Assembly (NCBI RefSeq): GCF_024679245.1
Contig: NC_090175.1
Location: forward strand, 53,069,213 to 53,133,212
Reading direction: 5' to 3'
Origin: Pseudorasbora parva
Lineage: Eukaryota; Chordata; Actinopteri; Cypriniformes; Gobionidae
Length of the DNA: 64,000 bases
The notes under the pieces were generated by a model. It made no database searches, was not told where the DNA came from, and saw nothing but the letters and a program-made list of their open reading frames with translations. Each line of letters begins with the position of its first letter. The stretch's first letter is position 1. Below, in pieces: positions 23,576 to 37,129 of the stretch. The position numbers and the translations under genes are program-made.

Positions 23576-23600
23576 ATAATAATAATAAATAAATAAAAAA
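23528..23600. repeat. (AT)n, T-tract and AAT-rich run
   Basis: (AT) of about 33 bases, then 20 T residues and a short AATAAT stretch, immediately right of the TTAA element. Confidence 0.9.
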
Positions 23601-25020
23601 CCTTCCCAGCATTAGGATCCTTTGAAAGGTATAATGTTATTTTTTATTTGTTATCCTGTATTGCCCTGCTCTCCTCATCATCTCACTAACACACCAGTGC
23701 GCGGGGCCAACGTTGTAACGATGAAGTAGGCATTGATCTTCTTCATCTGGGCATATTCCATAATGAGTCATTATCTGGGCTTGGTTACAATAAAAGCTGT
23801 TTTTGGACTAAGTTTTCAGTTCTAAAACGTACACGATATTCTTCTAGTATGATGACGTCTTATAAGTAAAAAACTCAAGGGAAATTTGAGTTTCCTTAGT
23901 CTTTGGATTGCCAATAAAATAGATATTGAGGGTGTATTTCACTAAGCAATCTAAATCAGTCAGAGTTAAGCAAAAATCCAGCTATCCAAACAACTCAAAA
24001 AACTTTTAAGACAGGATTAAGCTTTAATTTGTGCATCAGCAAAGTCTGCACGATGTGCTGAATGATGGGATGCTAATAGCTTTGCAAATTACAAAGTAAT
24101 CCCTGTAATTTGGCAAACCTTGAGCCTCAGAAGGTTAGGTTTTGAGACTGTAATACTTTCATAAGTGCCAAAGCATCCGCCAGTGATTTAGAAGAGCTTC
24201 ATGCTAATCAAGAGCATAACTTGAAAAATGTAAACGGATTTCTTAATACCACATAGGTCAACTGCTAATATTCAGACTGTACGTCTGTAAAGAAGCAACA
24301 CAGAGATTGCATTAGTCATAGTCCCTAATGCAAGCTTTAATGCGATCTGTTATCTTCATGACTGCAGCACTCTAGGTATGTAAATACACTCTATTTCTTC
24401 CATTTCTTACTATACTTTTTTTTTTACTCTCACTCTTGCTTTTCAAATTTCACTTTCCATTTCCTTTGGTCATTTTTCGACAAACCAATCCAGACAAAAC
24501 CTTGATAGGATAGAGAGTAACAACATAAAACACAATATAATTGAGTGACTCATTCTACAGGCTACATTGATATGGCAGTAGGTGGCAACATCTCAACAGA
24601 TTCATTAAATAATGCTTATTGATTCAGAAATGAAAATTGGTTAGTGCTGACCTTTTTAATGATAGCAACCTGTTAAAACACATTAACAAAATATGCTAAT
24701 TATTGCTAACAATGTTTCTTTCTTTCTAATTGAATTATTATTATTATTATTTTCCACTAAATTTAAAGCTTACAATTAATGTGACTTGGTAGCAGACAAA
24801 GAACAGTTCATTCTGCTATTTCTGTTGACAGAGGAAAAATTGCCACCGCATTGATAATATTGAATGTCAGAATGTAAGACTGATCCAACTTACATTTTTT
24901 TTTTTTTTTTTATACATACGATCAAAACGGAAAGTCTCAGACTTTTGATCAGGGGATCAACACTTCTGTACAATAAGACTTATAGAGTGCTCAAGCTGTG
25001 TATCAATAGCAAAGTTTAAT
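23601..25020. other. Unique sequence; candidate conserved non-coding island near 24040-24400
   Basis: Positions 24040-24400 are complex, repeat-free and rich in GCTAAT/ATTAGT words typical of developmental enhancers. T-tracts lie at 24418-24425 and 24894-24911. No gene was found. Confidence 0.35.
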
Positions 25021-25354
25021 GACTATCCTAGACAACATTTAAACATGCTAACACATGTTAGCAACAAGCTAATAATGTTAACAACATGCTAACCTTCTGA
25101 AACATGTAAGAAACATGCTAGCATTGTGCTGAAACATGCAATAAATGCTCTAAATCATGTTAGCAAAATGCTTACTCATATATAATAAACATGCTAATAA
25201 TGTGAACAGAATGAAATAAATGTGCTACACCATGGTAAAAACTTGTTTTTGATTCTTGTTAACCACATGTTCATTCATGTTAGCATCGTGTTAGAACATA
25301 TAAGCAACATGCAAATTCATGTTAGCAACCTGTTAAACATGCTAATTAATGCTA
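25021..25354. repeat. Degenerate minisatellite of CATGCTAA / ATGTTAGCA words
   Basis: At least a dozen degenerate copies of AACATGCTAA and its inverse TTAGCATG-type word recur at irregular 20-30 base spacing. The unit is itself nearly palindromic. Confidence 0.7.
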
Positions 25355-25757
<403 letters not shown>

Positions 25758-26232
25758 CTAAACTTAAAGCTTATAATACTTTCACGCATTCATATGGCTT
25801 TGTCAACCCAACATCAATTTGTCCGAATGAACATTACTCATCTGGTTTTATTCATCTGTTGTATAAAATAATCACACTTGTAATCATGCTTCTGCTCTGA
25901 ATGTCTGAATGTGTGACTGTTGTTTAGATGTGTTAAATGTTTAAAAACTTTGCTGTTTGGTTGCTAATGTGCTCTGAATGGTGCAAATCATTTTTTTTTT
26001 TTTTTTATGTTTATCCATTGTGTTAAAGAAAAAAAAACATATCTTTGACATCTACCAAACGCTATTTGTAATTAATAATATCAATATTTATTTTGCATCT
26101 TTTGCTGTGTACATCATGTAGGTAATGACACTGCTTTTGTTGTCATAAACTTGTTTAAGTATAGTTCAGCTTGAAGTAAAGTATTTTCTATATGGAAATG
26201 TCCAATATTCTGGCAATATTTTTCAATATATA
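25758..26232. other. No recognised feature
   Basis: AT-rich sequence with a T-tract at 25991-26006. Confidence 0.3.
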
Positions 26233-28812
<2,580 letters not shown>

Positions 28813-28934
28813 ATCCATCCATCCATCCATCCATCCATCCATCCATCCATCCATCCATCCATCCATCCATCCATTCATCCATCCATCCATCCATCCATCC
28901 ATCCATCCATCCATCCATCCATCCATCAATCCAT
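28813..28934. repeat. (ATCC)n microsatellite
   Basis: About 120 bases of CATC/ATCC with single changes at 28874 and 28928. The right flank CCATGATATTTAAGAAAA is the inverse of the left flank of the array at 27283. Confidence 0.97.
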
Positions 28935-30204
28935 GATATTTAAGAAAACATTTCTAAAACAATATGTATAACATAACATCACTTTAAAATAGATGGTATG
29001 CTCACCAAGGCATGAGGTATGTTGTGAAATATTACAATATAAAATAATACTAATAATAATAACATTTTTACATCATTACTTCAGTCTTCACTGTGACATG
29101 ATCCTTCAGAAATAACTATAATATGATGTTGCTGCTCAAGAAATATTTATTATTATTATAATTATTATTTATAGAAACTCTTTATCAATGCACATTGTTT
29201 TTATATCTGATGGTGTTGACACAAGCAGGATATTGCACTCAAACACAGACAATTATTTGGCATATTTTAGAATTGTAGTCCATGTCTTAAGAATCAGTGA
29301 AACGAGGTTAACATGAAATAAATGAAGGAGATGAACCAGGATCAGCATCCTTTTTGTTCGACACCCCCCCCACCCACCCAAAAAAAAAAAAAAAAAAAAA
29401 ATCAACTCACCACATCTGAGCCTAAAAGCAACATACAGGTGACTGGAATATTGTTCCAAGAACAACAAATGATGTCGATCCTTTGGACATGTCCTGTGTA
29501 AATCACATTGTGTGTATGTGTAAATAAAATGGCCAAATAAACAAATATGTATACACAGGCTTGAACAAATGTCATTCCATGACTTTCCCAATTGTGTTTG
29601 CGAAACGCTTTGGGTCCAAAACTGGCGTCTGTACTTGTTGAATTAAGGTCTGCAACAGGTCAGCATGTCTCATTTCAACATTTTTTTTTTTTTAAACACC
29701 ACCAAACAATGAATAATTTATCAAGCTTCTCCACCACTGCAACCACTGACTCACGTTTTACAATACCAAAATAATAGCTTGTCTTCAACCCCCCACATTT
29801 CACCTCATTAAAGCAACCAGAGGCAAATGTCTAAAAATATTCAGTGCCACTGAATTAGTCAGGTATGAACAGTAGAAGGAAAAGCGCTGCATTATTCTGG
29901 CAGTCGGCTTTAAGTGAATCCCATTGGCTCAAATGATTAGGGCTGACAGCCTGATGTAACCGGGGGACTGAGTAACGTGAGGGGGTCTGAGCACTTCTCA
30001 TCGTTTTTACCACATAGATACACATAATGTTTCAGCATTTAAAATATCATACACCAAACCTCACAATAGCTGTACATATTGTGTTAGTGTACAATACTTG
30101 TGTAATGTTGAGAATATCCCTTCTGCACAGCTCATGAAAGTCTGCTTTATGAAAACTACTCTTAAAATAAGAATATATATTATGTTACATTATTACTAAT
30201 ATTA

Positions 30205-30210
<6 letters not shown>
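28935..30210. other. Unique sequence with one family S fragment
   Basis: Positions 29065-29150 (CATCATTACTTCAGTCTTCA, GCTGCTCAAGAAATATTTAT) are a left-half fragment of family S. An A-tract lies at 29380-29400. Positions 29800-30000 are complex and repeat-free. No gene was recognised. Confidence 0.4.

Positions 30211-30287
<77 letters not shown>
30211..30287. repeat. (CA)n microsatellite
   Basis: About 76 bases of pure CA. Confidence 0.97.
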
Positions 30288-30289
<2 letters not shown>

Positions 30290-30728
30290 AGCACATTTCC
30301 CCTAAATCCCTGCCTGTTGAGAGGCTGTGTTTAAGGATTGGGAGTTATTTCCTAATTGGTTGGCAGTGCCACTGTGAGCATGCGTCTCACCCTTGAGAGC
30401 CCGCGGGACTTTTCCAAAGTGTATGAGTTTGTATTAAGCACCTCCACCGTCTGTAACACTGCCAGCGCTCACAAGGCGATTGGACGTCGGCCATTGCCAT
30501 GGCGGTGAAAAGTTAGAGTAACCGACGCATAAAGCAGTAGATGCCCTCTCAGCAGCTAGAAGACAAAAATAAAAAATAAAAATGTTAGCTTGTCTCATAC
30601 GGAATTCCAAATCTGACAAAATTATAAATAAATAAATACATATGGAAAGAAATGTAAAAATACAAAATGGAGTTTTATTTTTTTTACAGTATTTAATTTC
30701 CAACTTTTTGTTTATTTTTTCATTAATT

Positions 30729-30734
<6 letters not shown>

Positions 30735-30774
<40 letters not shown>

Positions 30775-30817
30775 CACGCACACACACGCACACACACTCA
30801 CACACCAAAATCCAAAA

Positions 30818-30906
<89 letters not shown>
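30735..30906. repeat. (CA)n followed by (TG)n, hairpin-capable
   Basis: About 70 bases of CA with CGCA interruptions, a 17-base spacer (AAAATCCAAAAA), then about 86 bases of TG. The two arrays are reverse complements and could pair. Confidence 0.95.
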
Positions 30907-30909
<3 letters not shown>

Positions 30910-31193
30910 ATTTATTTATTTCCACATTTATTTATTTCCACATTTTTTTGGTCTGTATGCTAATGAGGGGTGTGTTTTACCTCAGACATTGCAATAGAGC
31001 TCAGAATGGCAGTGCTGAAGCTTGATGCCACATTGACAACTTTTTGTGTGACCAAACGAAACACAAGCATTTGCAAAAAGTTGCACAGGGAATGAATGAC
31101 TTGAGATGGGCAATACATCCAAAACCTTATATAACAGTTTAAGTCATTTAATATCCCTTTTCTTAACTGGATGTATGAAATACATGTGGAAAT

Positions 31194-31533
31194 GCAGCCG
31201 GATCTCACGAAAAATGCATATAAATAGTACGAGTGTGCAATGTCGTGGAATGTATACGCCAAAACTCATTTTGGCGTGCAAATGATACGCATTTTATGGC
31301 GTATTATACATATGAACCCCCCACCCCACTACCCTAAACCTACCCAAGCGCGTGTCATATATACGCCCCACTACCTTAAACCTACCCAAGCGCGTGTCAT
31401 ATATACGCCATAAAGTGCGTATCATATGCACGCGAAAAACAACGTATCATATGCACGCCAAAATGAGTTTTGCCGTATACATTCCACGACATTGCACACT
31501 CGTACTATTTATACGCATTTATGTGTGATCGGA
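31194..31533. mobile_element. Palindromic foldback DNA element
   Basis: Two arms of about 75 bases are inverted copies. The left arm contains AATAGTACGAGTGTGCAATG, TCGTGGAATGTATACGCC and AACTCATTTTGGCGTGCA; the right arm has their inverses. The centre holds a 40-base direct repeat (TAAACCTACCCAAGCGCGTG twice). Ends are near GCCGGATCTCACG and GTGATCGGATTGG. Partial copies are at 42445-42625 and 19537-19590. Confidence 0.8.
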
Positions 31534-31781
31534 TTGGGAAATGCATAAAAGTGGAAATAAATAAATGTGGGAAAAAATACAATTGTACATAAGGAAATAA
31601 ACATATAAATACACTATTTTTGCATTTCGTTGTGTATTTATGTATTTATTTATTTATTTATTTATATAATACAGTAAGCTTTGAAATTGCATAATTCTCA
31701 TGCTTCAGTCAACAACACTTCACACTTTTTGCCCTGCAACACCATATCAAATGTGGGTCAGAAAGTAAAATTATTTGTTAA

Positions 31782-32292
31782 AGGTCCCGTTCTTCGCGAT
31801 TCCATCTTTCAAACTTTAGTTAGTGTTTAATGTTGCTGTTAGAGCATAAATAATACCTGTAAAATTATAAAGCTCAAAGTTCAATGCCAAGCGAGATATT
31901 TTATTTAACAGAAGTTCCCTTTCAAAGCCTACAGCGAACGGCCGGTTTGGACTACACCCCTGTACTTTCTTCAGGAATGACGTCACTAGAACCGTTTGTT
32001 GACTAACCCTCCGCCCACAAGAACACGCAAAATAGGGGGCGTGGTGTTGTTGCTCTCACACGTGGAGAAGAGCGCCCATTCAGCTTGCATCTCCCCGTTA
32101 TGGTAAGAGACGGGACCTTTCTGGGCAAAGTGCGCTAAACTGCTGTCCAATCACAACACGGGAAGCACTGGCCCAATCAGAACTCGTTACGTGTTTCTGA
32201 AGGAGGGACTTCATAGAACAAGGAAATCATCAGGCCGTTTTTAGGACAGAGAAAACATAATCAAAGCTTCGAAAACGCGAAGAACGGGACCT
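31782..32292. mobile_element. 511-bp TTAA-flanked non-autonomous DNA transposon
   Basis: TTAA (31778-31781) then AGGTCCCGTTCTTCGCG; the right end CGCGAAGAACGGGACCT is a perfect 17-bp inverse, followed by TTAA (32293-32296). It carries a perfect CRE octamer at 31978-31985, GGGGGCGTGG, and two CCAAT boxes. No transposase. The clean ends suggest recent activity. Confidence 0.93.
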
Positions 32293-33157
32293 TTAATGTG
32301 AAATGATCAGCTTTGCTGGAGGTGTTTTGTGATGTGGGTCGCCTGGAGGGATTTTAACTAGCTTAACAAGCAGGCCTCTTTTTTTTTTCCACCAGCCTGA
32401 ACTAGAATGGGAACCTTTTCTACAGGACAAACAATGTAGAAAAGCCATACAATCACAGGTTCAGGCAGACTGCAGTGATGCAGCTGAGATAAGCTTTCAC
32501 TCTTAAATGCGTACGGGGGTTTTGTTTAGGTGGATGGGTGGTCATGTGGGGTATGTATGCATGTCTAACAAAAGCTAAAAGGAAGCCGTTTACCTCACAT
32601 CGTGAAGAAAAGACGCAGCGTGAATGCAGCATTACAGACTCATTATATCCCAAGGGCCCCGAAGTGGATAACAAATGACCTCTCGCATGGACAATGCTTC
32701 ATTTATAGTACATTTCGTCCTAATGCGTCTGCGAAATAAACAACTTCTGAATAAGCAAAACAACATAAAAAGTAAGCAGGTGGTTCTGGGATTTCATTTA
32801 ATGAGCATAGAGCTTTACAAAAAGCCAGAATCATACATGTAGCTCCTCAAACGAGGCTCAGCTTGAAGCTTCGCAGCACTGCCAAGGAAAATCAGACTAG
32901 CACTCCAAACTATTCATGGCCTACGCTGAACAAAAGTGTCTTAAAATGGATTGTGATATGTTTATTTGTCAAAAGCAATGTCATCTGAGGTGGCTTAGAC
33001 TTTGTTCACCTAACATATTCCAGAAATTGAATTGGCACTGGGCTGGATGGCTGATAAATTTCACACTCTAAATGCACTTGATTAGAACAGGGTTTGTCAG
33101 CTGATGATTAGCTCTCCGGAAATTCTTTTAAATTGCCCCAAATACTGTATGTAGCTT
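32293..33157. other. Unique sequence, conserved-looking island 32820-33130
   Basis: Complex, repeat-free sequence with CTGATGATTAGCTC and similar words. No reading frame is supported. Confidence 0.35.
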
Positions 33158-33959
33158 AGAAATCGAGGCGCACCCTAGTGGCAGAAAATGGAATTGGCCA
33201 GGGTTGTATACCAACGTTGGCTTGCGAGCTCGAAAAACCAAACATCACATTGGCCCTCATTTATCAAAAGTGCGTACACCAAATTTCCAGCGTACACCTT
33301 GCGTACACCCAAACCCACGGTGACTTTGAGATTTATCAATATGGACGTTGGCGTACGGCACGCTCAAATCCTACGCCAGCTCAGGAGGTGGTGTACGCAC
33401 GTTTGAGTTAGTGGGAAAATGCGCAGAAAAACAATTCCTAACACCACAAAACGCACTGGCAAGATATGCTATATTATGACCCACTGTTAAAAACCACAAC
33501 AACAACATTCAGTGTTTATTTTTGTGCAACATGAACGTCAATGTTTAATTTTTGTGACTTTACCAAAGCGTTTGATTTGTAGGCTTTTGCTTCCTCCAGT
33601 CGCGAGCCTGTCCGCTTTATCTGACGCTTCAGGCCCGTCTGGCCCGGCAGCTGCGCACCGACTGGGACTAAAATAATTCAGACTGACAAAATAATAAAAA
33701 TGACCTTCTTCTTTTAAATAATAATAAAACCAATAAAAACGACATTCTTCTTCTAAATAACAAGCGTCATTAAGAATAATAATCATAATAATAAGAATAA
33801 GAATCTTACAAATTGTCATGTAATTATTAATGTGAATGAATCTTACTCCACATCACATCACTATTGTACATCCCAATACATGTGCCGTGATACGAAATTA
33901 AATGCTAATTTTTTCAAAACGTGCTGTAAAATAATGCATTGTGATGGTAATTTATCATC

Positions 33960-34291
33960 CAAACAGCTTTAAACTGCTGGAGTGCGCTTCTCAACCCCCA
34001 CATTATTAAGAGTTCTCGTAATTTGGGTCCATATTTTGTTTTTGTTGGTGCCTTTAATTCCACTCCCAAATAAAACAATTTTGGGTTTTTTTTTCCACTT
34101 CCCTGGTGATGGTCTCGATGGGCGCGTCTCAATCATCTCAATAGTCCACTAGTCAGGGCACTGATCAGGGAGTCAGCCCATTGACTTATGTCCTAATCAG
34201 TGCCCTGACTAGTGGACTAGTGAGATGATTGAGCGCGCCCGATCTCCACGTCGGAGAAGTTTCGCTTCTTTGCCGTCTTCTGTTTGTCCAT
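33960..34291 (-). pseudogene. Myb/SANT-like protein gene remnant of a Harbinger element
   Basis: In PIF/Harbinger elements a Myb-like partner binds the element ends and helps bring the transposase to the nucleus. On the minus strand ATG at 34291 opens MDKQKTAKKRNFSDVEI. A foldback insertion (34120-34240) follows, flanked by a duplicated GAT. After it the reading continues ETITREVEKKPKIVLFGSGI and KGTNKNKIWTQITRTLNNVG, then VEKRTPAV and a stop. This matches the Myb/SANT-like (NAIF1-type) N-terminus. The later trihelix part is broken; a Gly/Ala-rich fragment near 33600-33660 may be the C-terminal remains. Confidence 0.65.
34120..34240. mobile_element. 121-bp foldback insertion in the Myb-like gene
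   Basis: Arms 34120-34165 and 34196-34240 are nearly perfect reverse complements (start GGGCGCGTCTCAATCATC), with a loop of 30 bases. GAT precedes and follows it, consistent with a 3-bp duplication. No coding capacity. Confidence 0.85.
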
Positions 34292-34583
34292 GGTGTAAAA
34301 TGAGGGCGTGGGGGAGGCGGAGACTTGAATATATAGGGGCGTGTTATTCTAATGACGATCGTTTTCAGCCGCCACATTTATCAAGGGCAAGTATTGCGTA
34401 CACCTGGATTGCAGAGGTACGCACAGCTTCATAAATCAGGCGGTGAGAGGAGTGTAAGCATAATCTTACGCCAACATATACACCAGTTTCTACGCAAGAT
34501 TGATAAATGAGGGCCATTGTGTATAGAGCCGTTGGGCAGGCTCAACATTATGATGACAGCACTGCGATTGTGAAAACAAAGAA

Positions 34584-34775
34584 GATGGCTTCTGCTGCTG
34601 GTGAGGAGCGGTCTTTCGAATCGGCTTTGGCCGTAACTCTGGAAGGCTTGGAGTTAAATTTTTATTTTAGAACAGAACAAAAAACAGCACTGAAGCCGTT
34701 TTAAAAAAATAAGATGTGTTCAAAGTTTTGCCAATCAGATATCTGACTATGTCACCTTCTTCGCTGCTCTGGTTG
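34584..34775 (+). pseudogene. RecQ-like helicase N-terminal fragment
   Basis: The frame starting at ATG 34584 reads MASAAGEERSFESALAVTLE and ends RTEQKTALKPF at a stop (34704). A one-base shift continues DVFKVLPIRY, where a helicase P-loop (PTGxGKS) would be expected but is destroyed. I recall the intact form from fish repeats encoding RecQ-like helicases. The ATPase and all later motifs are absent. Which mobile element family carried it is not clear. Confidence 0.45.
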
Positions 34776-34850
34776 GTTGTAGCGATATCCTATTGCGTGC
34801 AGAGGGAATTTGAAACACAACAGTGGAGTGAGCCCTGCCAATGGTGCGTT

Positions 34851-35774
34851 CCCAGACCTATTGAGGCACCTTATGATATGTTGTAGCTGGAATTCCTCAT
34901 CATCAGAATTAACAAGTGTACATCCATCAACAAATGATGTTTTAAAAACAAAGTTTGGGAGGAGCACATACAGATAAGTGACATGAGTGGAGAGCACTCA
35001 ACAATAAACAATAAAAAGCTATATATATATTTACGTAGCAGTCTTACCTCCATTTGTTGACAGTTTATCAGCATCCCTCCACCACCCCCTTGCCTAATTT
35101 AACATCAAAGTTTGCAAAACAAATCTTGCCAGAAGTATTTCAGTAAGACAGTAATAACATGAGTTAGCAGGTTAGCCAGAGACCCACACAAAATAAAACA
35201 GTAAAGTACATATTTTGAACAACGCCTGGGAAATATATACATCAACAATTATTCACACTTACAGGTTGTGATTCTGAGGAGGAAGCTGGTCCAAATAATC
35301 TGGATACTGACCCATCTTTCAAGAGCAAGTGTTTTGTGATTGATGCAAGTTTTGAACTCTGGGATTGGAGAAGGTGGTGTCAAGTTATTTGCGGGCAATT
35401 AGCCAGGACATTTTTTTATATGAACTCGATTGTATTAGTCTATAAGAACAATGTCAAATACACCTAGGATAGCTTGAGGGTAAATAAATCATGGGCTAAT
35501 ATTTTATTTTTTGATTGACTATCCCTTTAAATGTTAGTATTGTGGCGAGCACAAGCATAGCTGTTAGTAACAAGGAAAAACTTAAAACACTTTTTTAAAT
35601 CGTTTCAGTAATAATAATAAAAAAAAAAAACTTCCCAAAACAATCAAACAAACATCTTAAAATAAGATGCATGTATTTGCAAAACAGCACTGCATACGAT
35701 TTCAGAATGACCTGGCAGAGTTTGGGGTCACTCACTAATACTGGGGTCACTCACTAATACTATATATATAAGAA
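34851..35774. other. Unique sequence, no gene seen
   Basis: Ordinary AT-rich sequence. CACTCACTAATACTGGGGT is repeated in tandem at about 35730-35760. Confidence 0.3.
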
Positions 35775-36012
35775 GTATAAAAGAAGTAAGTTATCTTATT
35801 AGAAATAATGGAGGGGTCTGGAATTGTCATCATAGGTGCATTTCCACTATGAGAGACATAATCTAAAACAAAACAAAATCCAGAAATCACAATGTTTATT
35901 TATTATTTTTTTTATTTATTTTTTACAATTTTTCGTTTTTTTTTAACTATTTATTTGTATGATACAGCTGCAAATAAGTATTTGAACACCTGAGAAAATC
36001 AATGTTAATATT

Positions 36013-36480
36013 TTAATATGTTAAATGTTTCTTATCATTTTTCACCAGGTTTGCACACACTGCAGGAGGGATTTTGGCCCACTCCTCCACACAGATCTTT
36101 TCTAGATCAGTCAGGTTTCTGGCCTGTCGCTGAGAAACACGGAGTTTGAGCTGCCTCCAAAGATTCTCTATTGTGTTCAGGTCTGGAGACTGGCTAGGCC
36201 ACGGCAGAACCTTGATATGCTTGTGACAGGGCCACTGCTTGGTTATCCTGGCTGTGTGCTTCGGGTCATTGTCATGTTGGAAGACGCAGCCTCGACCCAT
36301 CTTCAATGCTCTAACTGAGGGAAGGAGGTTGTTCCCCAAAATCTCACAATACATGGCCCTGGTCATCCTCTTCTTAATTCCAGAAAAACACCCCAAAGCA
36401 TGATGCTTCCACCCCCATTCTTCACAGTAGGGATGGTGTTCTTGGGGTGGTCAATCATCAATCTTTTTCCTCCAAACACA
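36013..36480 (-). pseudogene. Tc1 transposase C-terminal half, family E
   Basis: The 127-codon frame 36013-36396 carries the second catalytic Asp in [17 protein letters not shown] and the third acidic residue in [14 protein letters not shown], followed by the usual [11 protein letters not shown] tail. The first catalytic Asp would lie beyond the LTR, in the part that is frameshifted and then lost. The frame break near 36397 and the LTR insertion make it non-functional. This is the best-preserved catalytic segment of any Tc1 copy in the window. Confidence 0.9.
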
Positions 36481-36481
36481 A

Positions 36482-37031
36482 TGACAGGATTTTATGTACA
36501 TCTCAGCATTTTCTCACCCTTTAAGTAATCACCTTTATTGTCCTTATGATTTCATTCCAGATTACACAAATATAAATGTGACCTGCCTTTTCCCCATTGT
36601 CTTCTCCGTTTCTCTATCTTTCTTTAAGTGAAGCATATCCCCTCCCCATATATGTTTCTCCTGTCAGAGGCTAACTAGTTTTTTTTCCGGTGAGAGGGTC
36701 TAATGGTCCCTATTCTTTACATTGAAAAGGGATAATAGGATCCGAAGGGTCTCCTGGTTGGTATAATGATTACCAGATGTGTTCTATATAATGCATGTAC
36801 CACCTGTAGCATGTCCCCATACCGTGAGATGTATATGTGATGTAATCTTTCTCTCATTGGTTGAATCCATAATACGCCTCTTCTCTTTTTCCTATATTGC
36901 ATTATAACAATAAAACTGGGAGACTACCTTTTTACCTTCTCCTCAGATCTGAGTCATATGTTTGTTTGAATCCCACAAGATGGGCGGGGAGATCATGGCA
37001 CGGGAACGGGACACTTTGACTAACTCTGTCA
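36482..37031 (+). mobile_element. Solo LTR, 550 bp, inserted in the Tc1 transposase
   Basis: It starts TGACAGG and ends CTGTCA (TG...CA with short inverted ends). CACAA (36477-36481) and CACAT (37032-37036) flank it, a 5-bp duplication with one change. AATAAA lies at about 36908 in ACAATAAAACTGGGAGACT, which suits an R-region polyadenylation signal on the plus strand. There are no internal genes, so it is the product of LTR-LTR recombination. The retroelement family is unknown. Confidence 0.75.
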
Positions 37032-37129
37032 CACATTTAGTGGAATTATGACCAAAAAGTTCTATTTTGGTCTTATCTGACCACATGACTTTCTCCCATG
37101 ACTCCGCATGGCAGAGAAAGTTGGCTCTT

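Larger units (their letters stand above)
33252..34515 (-). mobile_element. PIF/Harbinger-like element with 16-bp perfect ends
   Basis: GGCCCTCATTTATCAA at 33252-33267 is exactly inverted at 34500-34515. ATT lies on both sides (33249-33251, 34516-34518), a 3-bp target duplication. Subterminal GCGTACACC-type words are mirrored. It carries a Myb-like gene remnant on the minus strand but no transposase. Harbinger elements are known to carry both a DDE transposase and a separate Myb/SANT-like protein, so I assign it there. Confidence 0.75.
33158..34850 (+). mobile_element. Outer repeat carrying a helicase-like fragment
   Basis: Left part 33158-33251 and right part 34516-34850 join across the element at 33252-34515. 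The sequence around the join, ending CCAAACATCACATT and resuming ATTGTGTATAGAGCCG, belongs to one repeated fish unit that I recall. Outer borders are approximate and no terminal repeats were found. Confidence 0.5.
35775..37110 (-). mobile_element. Tc1/mariner element, family E, truncated, with solo LTR inside
   Basis: The left part has the long subterminal repeat (GTCATCATAGGTGCATTTCC, GATACAGCTGCAAATAAGTA). The minus-strand transposase C-terminal half follows at 36013-36396. A 550-bp LTR (36482-37031) interrupts the gene. The transposase then resumes at 37037 (GACCAAAAAGTTCTATTTTG) and is cut at about 37110, so the N-terminal half and the other terminal repeat are gone. Confidence 0.88.
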
